Part shown: positions 8,557 through 17,588 of the stretch, piece by piece
How positions within the stretch are numbered: position 1 is the stretch's first letter
How the letters are laid out: each line of letters opens with the position of its first letter
Position numbers and translations under genes: made by a program
NCBI RefSeq assembly: GCF_902832885.1
Contig: NZ_CADFDK010000006.1
Location: 248,001 to 312,000, forward strand
Direction of reading: 5' to 3'
DNA: 64,000 nucleotides
Source: Burkholderia seminalis DSM 23518
GTDB taxonomy: Bacteria; Pseudomonadota; Gammaproteobacteria; Burkholderiales; Burkholderiaceae
The notes under the pieces: generated by a model
The model's database searches: none
Told to the model about the DNA's origin: nothing
Seen by the model: the letters and a program-made list of their open reading frames with translations, nothing else

Positions 8557-9339
8557 ATGAATACCACCTCGACCGACCTCGACTTTGCCTGCACCGGATG
8601 CGGCGCATGCTGCCGCGACCTGCGCATTCCGCTGACGCTCGACGAGGCGATCGCATGGCTGCAACGCGGCGGCCACGTGGAACTGCTGTGCGACGCGATG
8701 CCGTGGCCCGTCGAACCCGAGCCCGGCGACGCGTTCGCTGCCTACAAGCGCGCGCGTTCGACGCCCGCGACGAGCGGTTCGCTGCCCGTGCGCATCACGG
8801 CCGTGCTCACCGCGTCGCATGCCGGCCCGTGCCCGAACCTGCGCGACGACCTGCGCTGCGGGATCTACGACGAACGCCCGCTCGTGTGCCGGATCTATCC
8901 GGCCGAAGTCAATCCGTTCGTGCCGCTGATGCCCGGCGGCAAGCAATGCCCGCCCGACGCGTGGCAGCGCGCGCCGCTGGTCCGCGGCGGCATGCTCGTG
9001 GACGCGGCAACGCACGAGACCATCGCACGCTCGCGCGCGGCGAGCGAAGCCGAGACGCCGTTGCGCGCGCGGCTGTGCGCGGCGCTGGGCATCGATACCG
9101 CGGCCGTCGCCAATGAAGGCTTCATGGTTCATGCGCCGCCTGCCGCCGCGTTGCTCGCCGCGCTGACCGACCTGCGCACCCCGTTGCCGGCCGAAACCGG
9201 CGCCGCAATCGAATGGACGCTGGTGTCGAACCGCGCGCCCACGGTGGAAACGCTCGTGTCGGTCGGTGCATCGAGCATGCTCGCCGCCCGCGGCACGGAG
9301 CCGCACGCCCGCTATCTCGGCTTCCATCCGGACGCCTGA
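8557..9339 (+). CDS. YkgJ-family cysteine-cluster protein
   Basis: 260 residues. The N-terminus has the CxxCGACC cluster (FACTGCGACCRDLRI, residues 11-25), followed by CPNLRDDLRCGIYDERPLVCRIYP around 92-115. These form the Zn/Fe-chelating CxxCxxCC pattern of the YkgJ (UPF0153) family, whose biochemical role is not established. The C-terminal half has no recognised domain. It begins 61 bp after the glycosylase gene on the same strand and may be co-transcribed with it. Confidence 0.75.
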   Translation: MNTTSTDLDFACTGCGACCRDLRIPLTLDEAIAWLQRGGHVELLCDAMPWPVEPEPGDAFAAYKRARSTPATSGSLPVRITAVLTASHAGPCPNLRDDLRCGIYDERPLVCRIYPAEVNPFVPLMPGGKQCPPDAWQRAPLVRGGMLVDAATHETIARSRAASEAETPLRARLCAALGIDTAAVANEGFMVHAPPAAALLAALTDLRTPLPAETGAAIEWTLVSNRAPTVETLVSVGASSMLAARGTEPHARYLGFHPDA

Positions 9340-9430
9340 TCGCCGCGCCGCCACGCGCCCGCACGTTCCGGCCGCGCCCGGTTCGCTGTACCATCGCGGC
9401 TCAACCGCGTCATCCACAGCAGAATCCCTC

Positions 9431-10372
9431 ATGCCCTCCACCGCCCCGCCGCGCCTGTATGGGATGCCCGAACGCAGCGACCGGCTCGACTTCTACATCC
9501 GCGACCAGGCATCGCGGCAGGCGATCACCGAGCCGCACCGGCACGCGTATTTCCAGATCCAGTTCAACCTCGGCGGCGACACCGAGCAACGGATCGGCGG
9601 CGTCACGCGGCCGTTTCCGCGCGGCGCGCTCGCGTTCGTGCTGCCGCACCGCGAGCACCTGATCCCGCATCCGGACGGCGCGCATTTCATCGTGATCAAC
9701 TTCAGCCAGGCGTTCCTGCGCGCCGATCTCGACGTCGATCCGCTCGATCTCGAGGACGTGCCCGCACACCGCTTCCCCGAGCTGACGCCGTTCCGCTTCC
9801 AGGAGCATCTCGACTTCATCCTGACCGGCGACACGTTCGACGAGGCACGCCGCCTCGCGCTGTGCATGCTCGACACCGATCGCGTGCGCACGTTCGGCTC
9901 GACCACGTTGCTGCGCGGCTATCTGCTGCAGCTGATCGGGCTCGTCTGCACGCAGTATGCGGGTGCGCTCGACAAGCTCGCGCAGCGCGGCGCCCAGCGT
10001 GCGGGCCGGCGCGACGCGCTCGCGCGCGTGCTGCGGCACGTCCGCGCGAACCTGACCCGCGAGGACCTGACGCTCGCCGCGACCGCCGAGGCCGCGTTCC
10101 TGTCGCCGAACTATCTCGCGCACCTGATCCGCAAGGAAACCGGCAGCACGTTCACCGATCTCGTGACCGAGCGCCGGATCGCGCTCGCGCAATCGCTGCT
10201 GGCCCACACGAGCCGGCGCATCGCGGACATCGCGCGCTCGGTCGGCTTCCGCGACGAAGGGTATTTCGCGCGGCGCTTCCGGGCGCGCGTCGGCGTGTCG
10301 CCGAAGGCCTACCGCGACGCGAACGCCGCGCTCCCGGACGGCGACGATGCGCCGGCGGCCGCCGACACGTAG
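9431..10372 (+). CDS. AraC-family transcriptional regulator
   Basis: 313 residues. The N-terminal half is a cupin-like sensing domain (HRHAYFQIQFNLGGDTEQRIGG, residues about 37-60). The last 100 residues are a two-HTH AraC DNA-binding domain: LTLAATAEAAFLSPNYLAHLIRKETG and the signature IADIARSVGFRDEGYFARRFRARVGVSPKAYR. It precedes an FAA-hydrolase gene on the same strand by 126 bp and may regulate it, but no operator was identified and the effector is unknown. Confidence 0.85.
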   Translation: MPSTAPPRLYGMPERSDRLDFYIRDQASRQAITEPHRHAYFQIQFNLGGDTEQRIGGVTRPFPRGALAFVLPHREHLIPHPDGAHFIVINFSQAFLRADLDVDPLDLEDVPAHRFPELTPFRFQEHLDFILTGDTFDEARRLALCMLDTDRVRTFGSTTLLRGYLLQLIGLVCTQYAGALDKLAQRGAQRAGRRDALARVLRHVRANLTREDLTLAATAEAAFLSPNYLAHLIRKETGSTFTDLVTERRIALAQSLLAHTSRRIADIARSVGFRDEGYFARRFRARVGVSPKAYRDANAALPDGDDAPAAADT

Positions 10373-10498
10373 TTTTGTCCCGGTAAAACGCAGTTGCGTC
10401 GCATCCGGCCGCCCGCGCGTCGGGTATCGTTGCACGCATGCCGACCCGGGCGCCGCACGGGCACCGGTATCCGTCTTCCCACCGAACGAGGCCATCCG

Positions 10499-11197
<699 letters not shown>

Positions 11198-11205
11198 TGC
11201 GGCAC

Positions 11206-11236
11206 GCACGGCGGCCGCCCGTCCGGGCCGCCGTGC
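11206..11236. terminator. Possible bidirectional terminator hairpin between converging genes
   Basis: An 11-bp perfect stem (GCACGGCGGCC / GGCCGCCGTGC) lies eight bases after the FAA-hydrolase stop and 16 bases from the end of the opposing DUF4303 gene. No U-run follows on either strand, so intrinsic termination is plausible but unproven. Confidence 0.4.
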
Positions 11237-11252
11237 GGTATCCCGATGCCGG

Positions 11253-11798
11253 TCAGCCGTAACGGCGCAGGAATGCGTCGGCGACGGCCGGCGGATTCAG
11301 CGCTTTCGCCGATGCGTTTTCCAGTGCCTCGGCCGCGTCGTCGTCGCTGATCGACACGAACAGCGTGATGGCCGCCCTGTCCTCGCCCGTACCGAACAGG
11401 CCCTCGCGGTCGAGCAGCCGCAATGCCTCGATCATGTCGGTCTGCAGTTGCCGCGAGAATGCCGCGAATCGCGACTGGACGAACCGCGGGCTCAGCACTT
11501 CGTCGGCCAGCCTGCCGCAGATCGCGTTGAACGGCGAGGCCTCCGCCGCCTCGTACGCCCATTCGGCGGAGCCCCACGTGCACCACGGCGCCGGATCGTC
11601 GTCCGCGATCGCCCGTTGCGCGCGGATCCGGCCCAGCCCCTCGATCGAATTGGCGGCCGGCACCACCGTCATCGCGCCGCTGTCCGTATAAAGCGCGAAC
11701 GCGTAGAAATGTTCGTCGGGGTGCAACGCCCGCAGCGCCTTGAAGGTCGCCCTCGCGGCATCGGCAATGTCCCGCTGGAAATCTGAAAAATCGCTCAT
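11253..11798 (-). CDS. DUF4303-like protein of unknown function
   Basis: 181 residues. The start ATG 11798-11796 (MSDFSDFQRDIADAARATF) is preceded by a good ribosome site (GAGGAAGCG). The sequence has the FYAFALYTDSGAMTVVPAANS strand pattern and the PAPWCTWGSAEWAYE block that I associate with the DUF4303/SUKH-like group found in toxin-immunity and regulatory contexts. I recognise no catalytic motif and assign no function. A longer in-frame extension upstream is rejected because it lacks a ribosome site and is low-complexity. Confidence 0.6.
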   Translation of the reverse strand: MSDFSDFQRDIADAARATFKALRALHPDEHFYAFALYTDSGAMTVVPAANSIEGLGRIRAQRAIADDDPAPWCTWGSAEWAYEAAEASPFNAICGRLADEVLSPRFVQSRFAAFSRQLQTDMIEALRLLDREGLFGTGEDRAAITLFVSISDDDAAEALENASAKALNPPAVADAFLRRYG

Positions 11799-11922
11799 CG
11801 CTTCCTCGCCCAGGCACCGTTCGCGCGTCGGCGAATACGGCTCGCGGAGGGTGCATCGTCTCCCGGTATTCGACGGATTGTCCGCCAATCGACCGCGCCA
11901 CGGTACCGGGCCGCACCCGCGG

Positions 11923-13143
11923 TCAGCGTGCGGCGTCCCGCGCATCGAATATCCTCACGCAGATCGCGGCCGCCAGCGCGATCGCCGTCGACAGCAGCAT
12001 CATCGCGAGCGGCGCGTAACCCGCGTTGCCGGCGGTCAGCACCGCGCCCGTCAGCGACGACCACGCGGCGCCGCCGGCGATCGTCATCGCACCGGCCAGC
12101 CCCGACGCGGTGCCCGCCAGCTCCGGGCGCACCGACACCGCGCCGGCATGCGCGCCGGGATTCGTCAGCCCGTTGCCGATGCCGACCAGCACGCACGGGC
12201 CGAACCACGCGAGCGGATGCGTCGCGCCGCCGAGCGCGAGCGCGATCAGCGGCCCCGCACACGCGACGACGCGTCCGCACAGGATCGTCGTGGCCAGTGC
12301 GTAGCGGCGCGCGACGCGCGCGGCCAGAAAGCTGCCGCCGACGAAACCGGCCGTGATCGTCCCCATGCAGAAGCCGATCTCCGCCGGCGGGATGCCGAAC
12401 AGCGTTTTCGCGGCGAGCGGCGCGCCGGCCAGGAATGCGTAGAACGCGCCCGTCGAGAACGCCATGCAAAGCGCATAGGCCCAGAAACGGCGCGCGCGCA
12501 GCAGCGCCGGATAGGCACGAAGCTGCTGCCGGAAGCTCGATGAACGCTGCGTATGGGTTTCGACGAGATCGAACGCGCACCAGCCGAACAGCGCGATGCC
12601 GGCCGCGCCGAGCAGCCAGAAGCTCGCCCGCCAGCCGGCCGCCTGGTCGAGCGCGCCGCCAAGCGTCGGGCCGAGCATCGGCGCGAACGCGGCCGCCATC
12701 GCCGCATAGCCGATCCGGCTCGCCGCGCGCGCGCCGCCGCCGGTATCGCGGATCGTCGCCATCGACACCGGGTAGACCGACGTGATCGCCGCCTGCATCA
12801 CCCGGCACGCGAGAAACACGCGGACATCGGCCGCCATCGCGCAGCCGAGCGAACCGAGCGCGAATATGCCGACGCTCGTCAGCACGACCGGCCGCCGCCC
12901 GAACCGGTCCGACAGCGGTCCCATCACGAACTCGAGCGACGCGGCCACCGCCGCGTAACCGCCGAGCGACAGCGCGACGAGCGCATAGTCGGTGCGCAGG
13001 TCGCGCGCGATCGCCGGCAACGACGGCAGGAACAGGCTCAGCGGCAGCACCGAGAGCGCGCACAGCAGGATCAGCGTCGCCTGTCGCGGCGACGCCGGGG
13101 CGGAATCGATCGGCGGGTTCGATGACAAGCGGATGCCCTCCAT
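11923..13143 (-). CDS. Bcr/CflA-type drug-resistance MFS transporter
   Basis: 406 residues with about 12 hydrophobic segments. It contains the MFS loop-2 motif GPLSDRFGRRPVVLTSVGIF, the drug/H+ antiporter motif C region (GYAAMAAAFAPMLGPTLGG) and the LFLPSLPAIARDLRT start typical of the Bcr/CflA subfamily, which exports compounds such as chloramphenicol, bicyclomycin or sulfonamides. The start ATG 13143-13141 (MEGIRLSSN) is chosen because a promoter, a 16-codon upstream ORF and an intrinsic terminator lie directly before it. Longer frames would translate through that terminator. Substrate is not deducible. Confidence 0.85.
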   Translation of the reverse strand: MEGIRLSSNPPIDSAPASPRQATLILLCALSVLPLSLFLPSLPAIARDLRTDYALVALSLGGYAAVAASLEFVMGPLSDRFGRRPVVLTSVGIFALGSLGCAMAADVRVFLACRVMQAAITSVYPVSMATIRDTGGGARAASRIGYAAMAAAFAPMLGPTLGGALDQAAGWRASFWLLGAAGIALFGWCAFDLVETHTQRSSSFRQQLRAYPALLRARRFWAYALCMAFSTGAFYAFLAGAPLAAKTLFGIPPAEIGFCMGTITAGFVGGSFLAARVARRYALATTILCGRVVACAGPLIALALGGATHPLAWFGPCVLVGIGNGLTNPGAHAGAVSVRPELAGTASGLAGAMTIAGGAAWSSLTGAVLTAGNAGYAPLAMMLLSTAIALAAAICVRIFDARDAAR

Positions 13144-13171
13144 GCACGTGCCCGACGGCCGTGCGCAATGC

Positions 13172-13200
13172 AAAAAAAAGCCCCCGAACGAGTCGGGGGC
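13172..13200 (-). terminator. Intrinsic terminator in the leader of the Bcr/CflA-type gene
   Basis: A perfect 8-bp stem GCCCCCGA / TCGGGGGC (13180-13187 with 13193-13200, 5-nt loop) is followed on the minus strand by eight T (13179-13172). It lies 29 bp before the efflux gene's start and 24 bp after the small upstream ORF, so it would abort transcripts unless disrupted. It could also serve as the end of the htrA-like gene's transcript. Confidence 0.85.
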
Positions 13201-13223
13201 GCATGGGTGCCGGCGCGTTGCCG

Positions 13224-13274
13224 CTACCGGACCCTGCGCCTGTGGACTACGACGATGAAGCAAGCCGTTTTCAT
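13224..13274 (-). CDS. 16-residue leader peptide (uORF) upstream of the efflux gene
   Basis: An ATG at 13274-13272 with a strong Shine-Dalgarno (AGGAG nine bases upstream) opens a 16-codon frame, MKTACFIVVVHRRRVR, ending in TAG at 13226-13224. It lies inside the transcribed leader and ends 24 bp before the terminator stem. The C-terminal RRR and RVR triplets fit the +X+ pattern that causes macrolide-dependent ribosome arrest in characterised erm-type leader peptides. The inferred role is a ribosome-mediated attenuator of the drug exporter. The peptide is seen directly; its function is inference. Confidence 0.6.
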   Translation of the reverse strand: MKTACFIVVVHRRRVR

Positions 13275-13321
13275 GCCGAATGGCTCCTGAATGCCGGGCA
13301 GACCGCCCGTGATATCGGACG

Positions 13322-13351
13322 ATGTTAGGCGGACGACGCCGGCCGCGTCAA
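13322..13351 (-). promoter_or_regulatory. Sigma-70-type promoter for the leader and efflux gene
   Basis: On the minus strand TTGACG (13351-13346) is separated by 18 bp from TAACAT (13327-13322). It lies immediately after the stop codon of the protease gene. Transcription would start near 13315 and produce a leader of about 170 nt carrying the small ORF and the terminator. Confidence 0.6.
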
Positions 13352-13355
13352 CGCC

Positions 13356-14945
13356 CTAACGCGCGCGCACCGACACGAACTTCCGCGCGTTGTTGCGCTG
13401 GATCAGCACGGCGATCACGTTGCCGCCGCTCGCTTCGAGCGACTGCACGTCGTCCGGCGTCTCGAGCAGCGTGTCGTTGAGTTCCAGGACGACGTCGCCC
13501 GGCTGGATGCCCGCGTTCGCGGCCGGCCCGTGCACCGCGTCCACCATCATCCCGACCGCGAGCCCCGTCGAACGGCGCTCGTCGTCGCTCAGCGCGTGCA
13601 TCGTCAGTCCCAGCCGGTCGCCCCGGTCGCCCCGGTCGCCCGCCCCCGGGCCCGATCGTGCCGCAGCCTTCGGCGCGGCCATGCCCGCCGTCGCGGCCGG
13701 TGCGTTCCCGGCCGCGTCATCGGCGCCCGTGATCGTCAGCATCACCGGCGCGCGGTTGCGGATCACGCGCAGCGGCGCCTTCTCGCCGGGCGGCAGCGCG
13801 GCGGCCAGGTCGTTCAGTTCGGCCGAGCGGCCAATCGCCTTGTCGCCGAACTTCACGATCACGTCGCCGGGCTTCAGACCGGCCGCGGCGGCCGGCGAGC
13901 CCGGCGCGACGCCGTTGACGAGCGCGCCCGCCGGACGCGGCAGCCCGAATGCCGCGGCCAGCCCGACGCCGACGTCCTGCACGTCGACGCCGAACGCGTT
14001 GCCGGGCGACGCCCCGGGGGCGGACGCCTGAGCCTGTTGCGCCTGCATCTGTGTCTGCTGTTGCGCCTGCCACTGCGCGCGCACCTTTGCCGCGAATGCG
14101 ATCGGAATCGCGAACGTCATGCTCGCGTAGCGATCGTTGCCGGTGTAGACCTGCACCGCGATGCCGATCACGTCGCCCGCGCGATTGAACACGGGGCCGC
14201 CCGAATTGTCGGGATTCGGCGCGATGTCGGTTTCGAAGAACGGGAACGTGCTGCCGTCCGGCAACCGGTGCGACGTCGCGCTGACGATGCCGGCCGTGAC
14301 CGTGTTGCCCGCCCCGTCCGGCGCGCCGATCGTCATCACCGGCTCACCCGCGCGGACCTTCGACGCATCGCCGATGCGCACGAACGGCAGTTTCGTCGCG
14401 CTGACGCGCAGCAACGCGACATCGCTTTGCGGATCGACGGCCAGCACGGTCGCCTTGAATTCGCGGCGGTCGGTCAGCCGCACCGTCACGTCGGTCGCCT
14501 CGTCGACCACATGGGCCGACGTGAGGATCAGGCCGTCTGCGCTGACGATGAAGCCCGAGCCGCTACCCGACACCGCACGCGGCGCCGTGTCGGGTGCCGG
14601 CGTCTGCGGCGCCTGCGCTCCCTGCGCGGGCGGCGGCGCGTCGTGCCGGAAAAATGCGGCGAGCGGATCGTCGGGATCGAGCATCGCGAAGGACGGACCG
14701 CCCGTTTGCTGGTCGGGCGCGGCAGCCATGATGGTCACGACGGCCGGACCGTAGCGGTCGACGATCGCCGGAAAATCGACCGGCATCGCGTAAGGCGCGG
14801 CGGGCGCCCGCTGCTTCATCGCGCGTGGCGCGGCGGGCGGTGCGAGGGGGGCGGCAACGGCAGCGGGCGGCGGCGAAAAAACGGCAAGCACGCCCCCGAT
14901 CAACGCGGTGCGAAGCACGGCGCGAGCAAGCGTCTGGCAAACCAC
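13356..14945 (-). CDS. HtrA/DegP-like periplasmic serine protease with two PDZ domains
   Basis: 529 residues from a GTG start (14945-14943) preceded by an excellent ribosome site (GGGGGAGGTG). Residues 1-32 form a signal peptide. The trypsin-like domain has His in LTSAHVVDE (about 145), Asp in DPQSDVALL (about 175) and Ser in NPDNSGGPVF (about 248). Two PDZ domains follow (LVNGVAPGSPAAAAGLKPGDVIVKFG near 360-390; GMMVDAVHGPAANAGIQPGDVVLELN near 475-500). The active-site loop, normally GNSGGP, reads DNSGGP: the residue two before the catalytic serine is Asp instead of the near-invariant Gly. This may alter the oxyanion hole. Role: probably envelope protein quality control, or a chaperone-like derivative. 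Confidence 0.85.
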   Translation of the reverse strand: MVCQTLARAVLRTALIGGVLAVFSPPPAAVAAPLAPPAAPRAMKQRAPAAPYAMPVDFPAIVDRYGPAVVTIMAAAPDQQTGGPSFAMLDPDDPLAAFFRHDAPPPAQGAQAPQTPAPDTAPRAVSGSGSGFIVSADGLILTSAHVVDEATDVTVRLTDRREFKATVLAVDPQSDVALLRVSATKLPFVRIGDASKVRAGEPVMTIGAPDGAGNTVTAGIVSATSHRLPDGSTFPFFETDIAPNPDNSGGPVFNRAGDVIGIAVQVYTGNDRYASMTFAIPIAFAAKVRAQWQAQQQTQMQAQQAQASAPGASPGNAFGVDVQDVGVGLAAAFGLPRPAGALVNGVAPGSPAAAAGLKPGDVIVKFGDKAIGRSAELNDLAAALPPGEKAPLRVIRNRAPVMLTITGADDAAGNAPAATAGMAAPKAAARSGPGAGDRGDRGDRLGLTMHALSDDERRSTGLAVGMMVDAVHGPAANAGIQPGDVVLELNDTLLETPDDVQSLEASGGNVIAVLIQRNNARKFVSVRAR

Positions 14946-15320
14946 GGTGCACCTCCCCCGGCAGTCGCGGCGCCGGCCTGCGCGAAACGCGCAGGCGCCC
15001 GACAAGCACCGGTACACGCATCCATTTATAGTCCACGCGGCCTGTTCGAACAGATGAATCGAAACCCGTATGCCGGATGGGGCGGCGGGCGCGGAGCCGC
15101 GATGGCGTTCGTTCCGGACAAAGTGCGCGGTTCGTCAATCCGCACATCCACCACGCGTCGACGCGCGCGCGAGCTGAGAATCGTTGCCGGTAGTTGTGAA
15201 CGCGGGCGTGGCAGTCCGCTATGGCTTGTCCGCCTGTCACGCATCGCGGACAGGCGGCACGCAAACCGCGGCCTGTCCGCTATCGCCTTTGGCCCGTCGA
15301 CAAGCCTGCATCGGCCCCGG
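14946..15320. other. Intergenic region between the lipoprotein and protease genes
   Basis: A 375-bp stretch with no supported gene. A perfect 9-bp stem at 15230-15257 (CCGCCTGTC / GACAGGCGG) lies about 60 bp beyond the lipoprotein stop and may terminate that transcript. The part near 15000-15040 should hold the protease promoter. Confidence 0.45.
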
Positions 15321-16214
15321 TCAGTGGCACGACAACACCACCACGCCACCCACCCCTTGCGTGTTCGGCAACGCAGCCGAGTAACCGACAGCCACCAGCG
15401 GCTGAGTCGCGTCGTGTCCGACGACGATCGACTGAATCGTGGCGGGCCCGGTGGTCTTCAGCACACCGTTCAACGGCACTTGCGTGTACGTCAGTCCGTA
15501 TTGCGCACTCGTCAGCTTGATCGTCAGGTTCAGCGAGGTGAGTACGCGCGTACCGGGATCCAGCGTGGCCGAACTCGAAACGAGCGTACCCGACGTGCTG
15601 CCGTCGTTGCTCGCCACCGTGTCGGCAATTACTTGCGTACACGCGAGCGGACCGCCTGTCGCGGGCAACGACAGCGGCGTACCGACAGCGTAGTGAACGC
15701 CTTGCGTATCGGTATAAGTGTTGCCGTCGGTATCCATCGCGCGAATCCAGCGGCCGATCGCAACATCGGTGCCGACGCCCTGGATGTCGGTGACGGTTCC
15801 GTGGTCGAGCCCAAGGCAATCGGTCGCCGCGGCAGACGATGCAAGCGTCGTAAACGCGCCGCTTCCCTGCTGAACCAAGCTCGTCGCGGGCACGTTGGCC
15901 GCAGTGAAGTTGCGATTCTTCGCGTAGTCGCTCGGCAAATTCGGCACCACGAGTACCGCCAGTTGACCATTGCTCGCCGCGACCGGCGACGCGGAACCCG
16001 AGTAGTTGAAGTTGCCGTTAGGTCGGCATGCCGTTTGTACGGAAGGCTCGGCGGTGGTACCCGGCGATGACGTAGCGGGCGGCGTCCCGGCCGTGTTGTT
16101 GTTCGACGCGTTACTGCCCGTCGTGGCGGTGCCTCCGTCATCGCCGCCACCGCACCCTGTCAGCATCAATACCGTACTCGTCAGACCCGCCAGCCAGACT
16201 TGCTTGCCCCGCAT
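15321..16214 (-). CDS. Predicted lipoprotein of unknown function
   Basis: 297 residues. The N-terminus MRGKQVWLAGLTSTVLMLTGC is a lipoprotein signal with lipobox LTGC (Cys 21), followed by a Gly/Asp/Thr/Asn-rich flexible linker to about residue 60. The rest is Ser/Thr/Ala/Val-rich with two spaced cysteine pairs and ends in VGGVVVLSCH; it looks like a secreted beta-rich domain. I do not recognise the family. It sits 41 bp after the CPBP protease gene on the same strand. Composition is less GC-biased than surrounding genes, suggesting acquisition. Confidence 0.7.
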   Translation of the reverse strand: MRGKQVWLAGLTSTVLMLTGCGGGDDGGTATTGSNASNNNTAGTPPATSSPGTTAEPSVQTACRPNGNFNYSGSASPVAASNGQLAVLVVPNLPSDYAKNRNFTAANVPATSLVQQGSGAFTTLASSAAATDCLGLDHGTVTDIQGVGTDVAIGRWIRAMDTDGNTYTDTQGVHYAVGTPLSLPATGGPLACTQVIADTVASNDGSTSGTLVSSSATLDPGTRVLTSLNLTIKLTSAQYGLTYTQVPLNGVLKTTGPATIQSIVVGHDATQPLVAVGYSAALPNTQGVGGVVVLSCH

Positions 16215-16255
16215 GCTTCACCTCGTTTTCTCGTTGTAAAAATAATTGCGTGCCC

Positions 16256-17092
16256 TCAGTTCACGCCGCCTTTGTTTGCCGGCCCGATGCGCAGCGCATC
16301 GACCGACCTGACCAGCAACCATGCACCGGCGCTGCCCGACACGAGCGCACCGAACCACCACGATATCGGCCAGATATCCAGAAGACTCTCTCTGGACAAC
16401 ACGAACGGAGATTTCAGTGCGACGATCACCACGGCCGTGTTGTAGCAGGCATGAATCAAGATACCGGGCAACAGTGATCGTGTGGCCGCGTAAAGTTTTC
16501 CAATCAACAAACCAAGTCCGAATGCGAGAACGAACTGATGGACATTCAAATGCGCGAGACCGAATACCGCCGCCGAGTGGGCGATAGCCGCTCCCGACGG
16601 ATACTGCCTCAAGAAGCTGCGGAGCATGACACCGCGAAACAGCATCTCTTCAACTAGCGGCGCAATCAAGCAAGTCAACACGATCAGGCCGAGTCCACCG
16701 TTAACGTAAAACTCGCGGGCTTCAGCCCGGCTCCCGTTCAACGGGAAAAACTGCCCGACGCCAACTTCAAGCACGCTCATCACCAGCAACAATCCCGGTG
16801 TGATCAGCAAGGCGGGAACCAGAAACCGCCCGAGCGTCACTCGCCAGGGTTCGGTGCCGTCATGCAGCAAATTACGGTAAGTCCATTTGCCGTGATAAAG
16901 CAGCACGGTAAATACGAGCCCGTTCGCGAGAACACGCCCGATGCTGGCAATTGCCATTGTTTGGAGGCCGGCGCCACGGCCGATCGACCAGATGATCGAG
17001 TTCATCAGGTACTCGATCATATTCAGCACGACGACGATCAAGAACGCTTCCAGCAGGTTCGGGAAGCAATATCGATTTGAATCGGAGTTCAT
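16256..17092 (-). CDS. CPBP-family intramembrane metalloprotease (Abi/CAAX-like)
   Basis: 278 residues, about eight hydrophobic segments. The CPBP motifs are intact: EEMLFRG (Glu148, Glu149, Arg153), FGLAHLN (His181) and a final HACYN (His near 217), the predicted metal site of Rce1-type proteases. In bacteria such proteins often process or give immunity to bacteriocins, or act on prenylated or membrane substrates; none is evident here. The start ATG 17092-17090 (MNSDSNRY) is preferred over an upstream extension. Its lower GC and the AT-rich DNA upstream differ from the neighbourhood, as if horizontally acquired with the lipoprotein gene. Confidence 0.8.
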   Translation of the reverse strand: MNSDSNRYCFPNLLEAFLIVVVLNMIEYLMNSIIWSIGRGAGLQTMAIASIGRVLANGLVFTVLLYHGKWTYRNLLHDGTEPWRVTLGRFLVPALLITPGLLLVMSVLEVGVGQFFPLNGSRAEAREFYVNGGLGLIVLTCLIAPLVEEMLFRGVMLRSFLRQYPSGAAIAHSAAVFGLAHLNVHQFVLAFGLGLLIGKLYAATRSLLPGILIHACYNTAVVIVALKSPFVLSRESLLDIWPISWWFGALVSGSAGAWLLVRSVDALRIGPANKGGVN

Positions 17093-17588
17093 GGGATGCC
17101 ATACGGTCTCGCAAACGGTATATGTAATGAACACGGGTGACTACTGACACCGCGCCGGATTTCTCGAAATTAACCGTTTGTTACAGCGAATTCATCGTCG
17201 CTTATCCCATCGGTACTTGCAAGCACCATTGACTATTTTTTACGATCGAAACGACAGCGCCGCCGAGCCTACCAAGCAAAACCGGAGATCGACGGTGACC
17301 CCCTTATTTTCACGATATTTAATATTTAAAGGATCGACTTCATATTTCGTCGCGTCGAAAGCACCGGTAAAACGCCATTGCGCTCGGTCGAGGTTCGGGC
17401 CACGGGGCCGGCTTGCTACCCGTCCCCCGCCTTTCCGGAGACGATCACCCAAGCTGCCCTTCGCCGGCCGGCGCTCGTGACTTGACGCACCGGCAACACG
17501 ACGCAGATTCCTCGCTAATCGTCGCGGAGACCATGTCGCAAGCTCCACGCATCTGCTTGCTTGAATGGCAGAGCCATGCCGTTACGTG
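17093..17588. other. AT-richer intergenic region
   Basis: About 500 bp between the CPBP gene and the mocR-type gene, noticeably AT-rich around 17230-17350 (for example TATTTAATATTTAAA). It probably holds the promoter of the leftward CPBP/lipoprotein pair. Open frames here have no recognisable product. I see no repeats or attachment site. Confidence 0.4.

Noticed and set aside
17240-17548. 102-codon ORF on the minus strand in the AT-rich gap
   Set aside because: No ribosome site, no recognisable domain, mixed composition; it resembles a chance frame.
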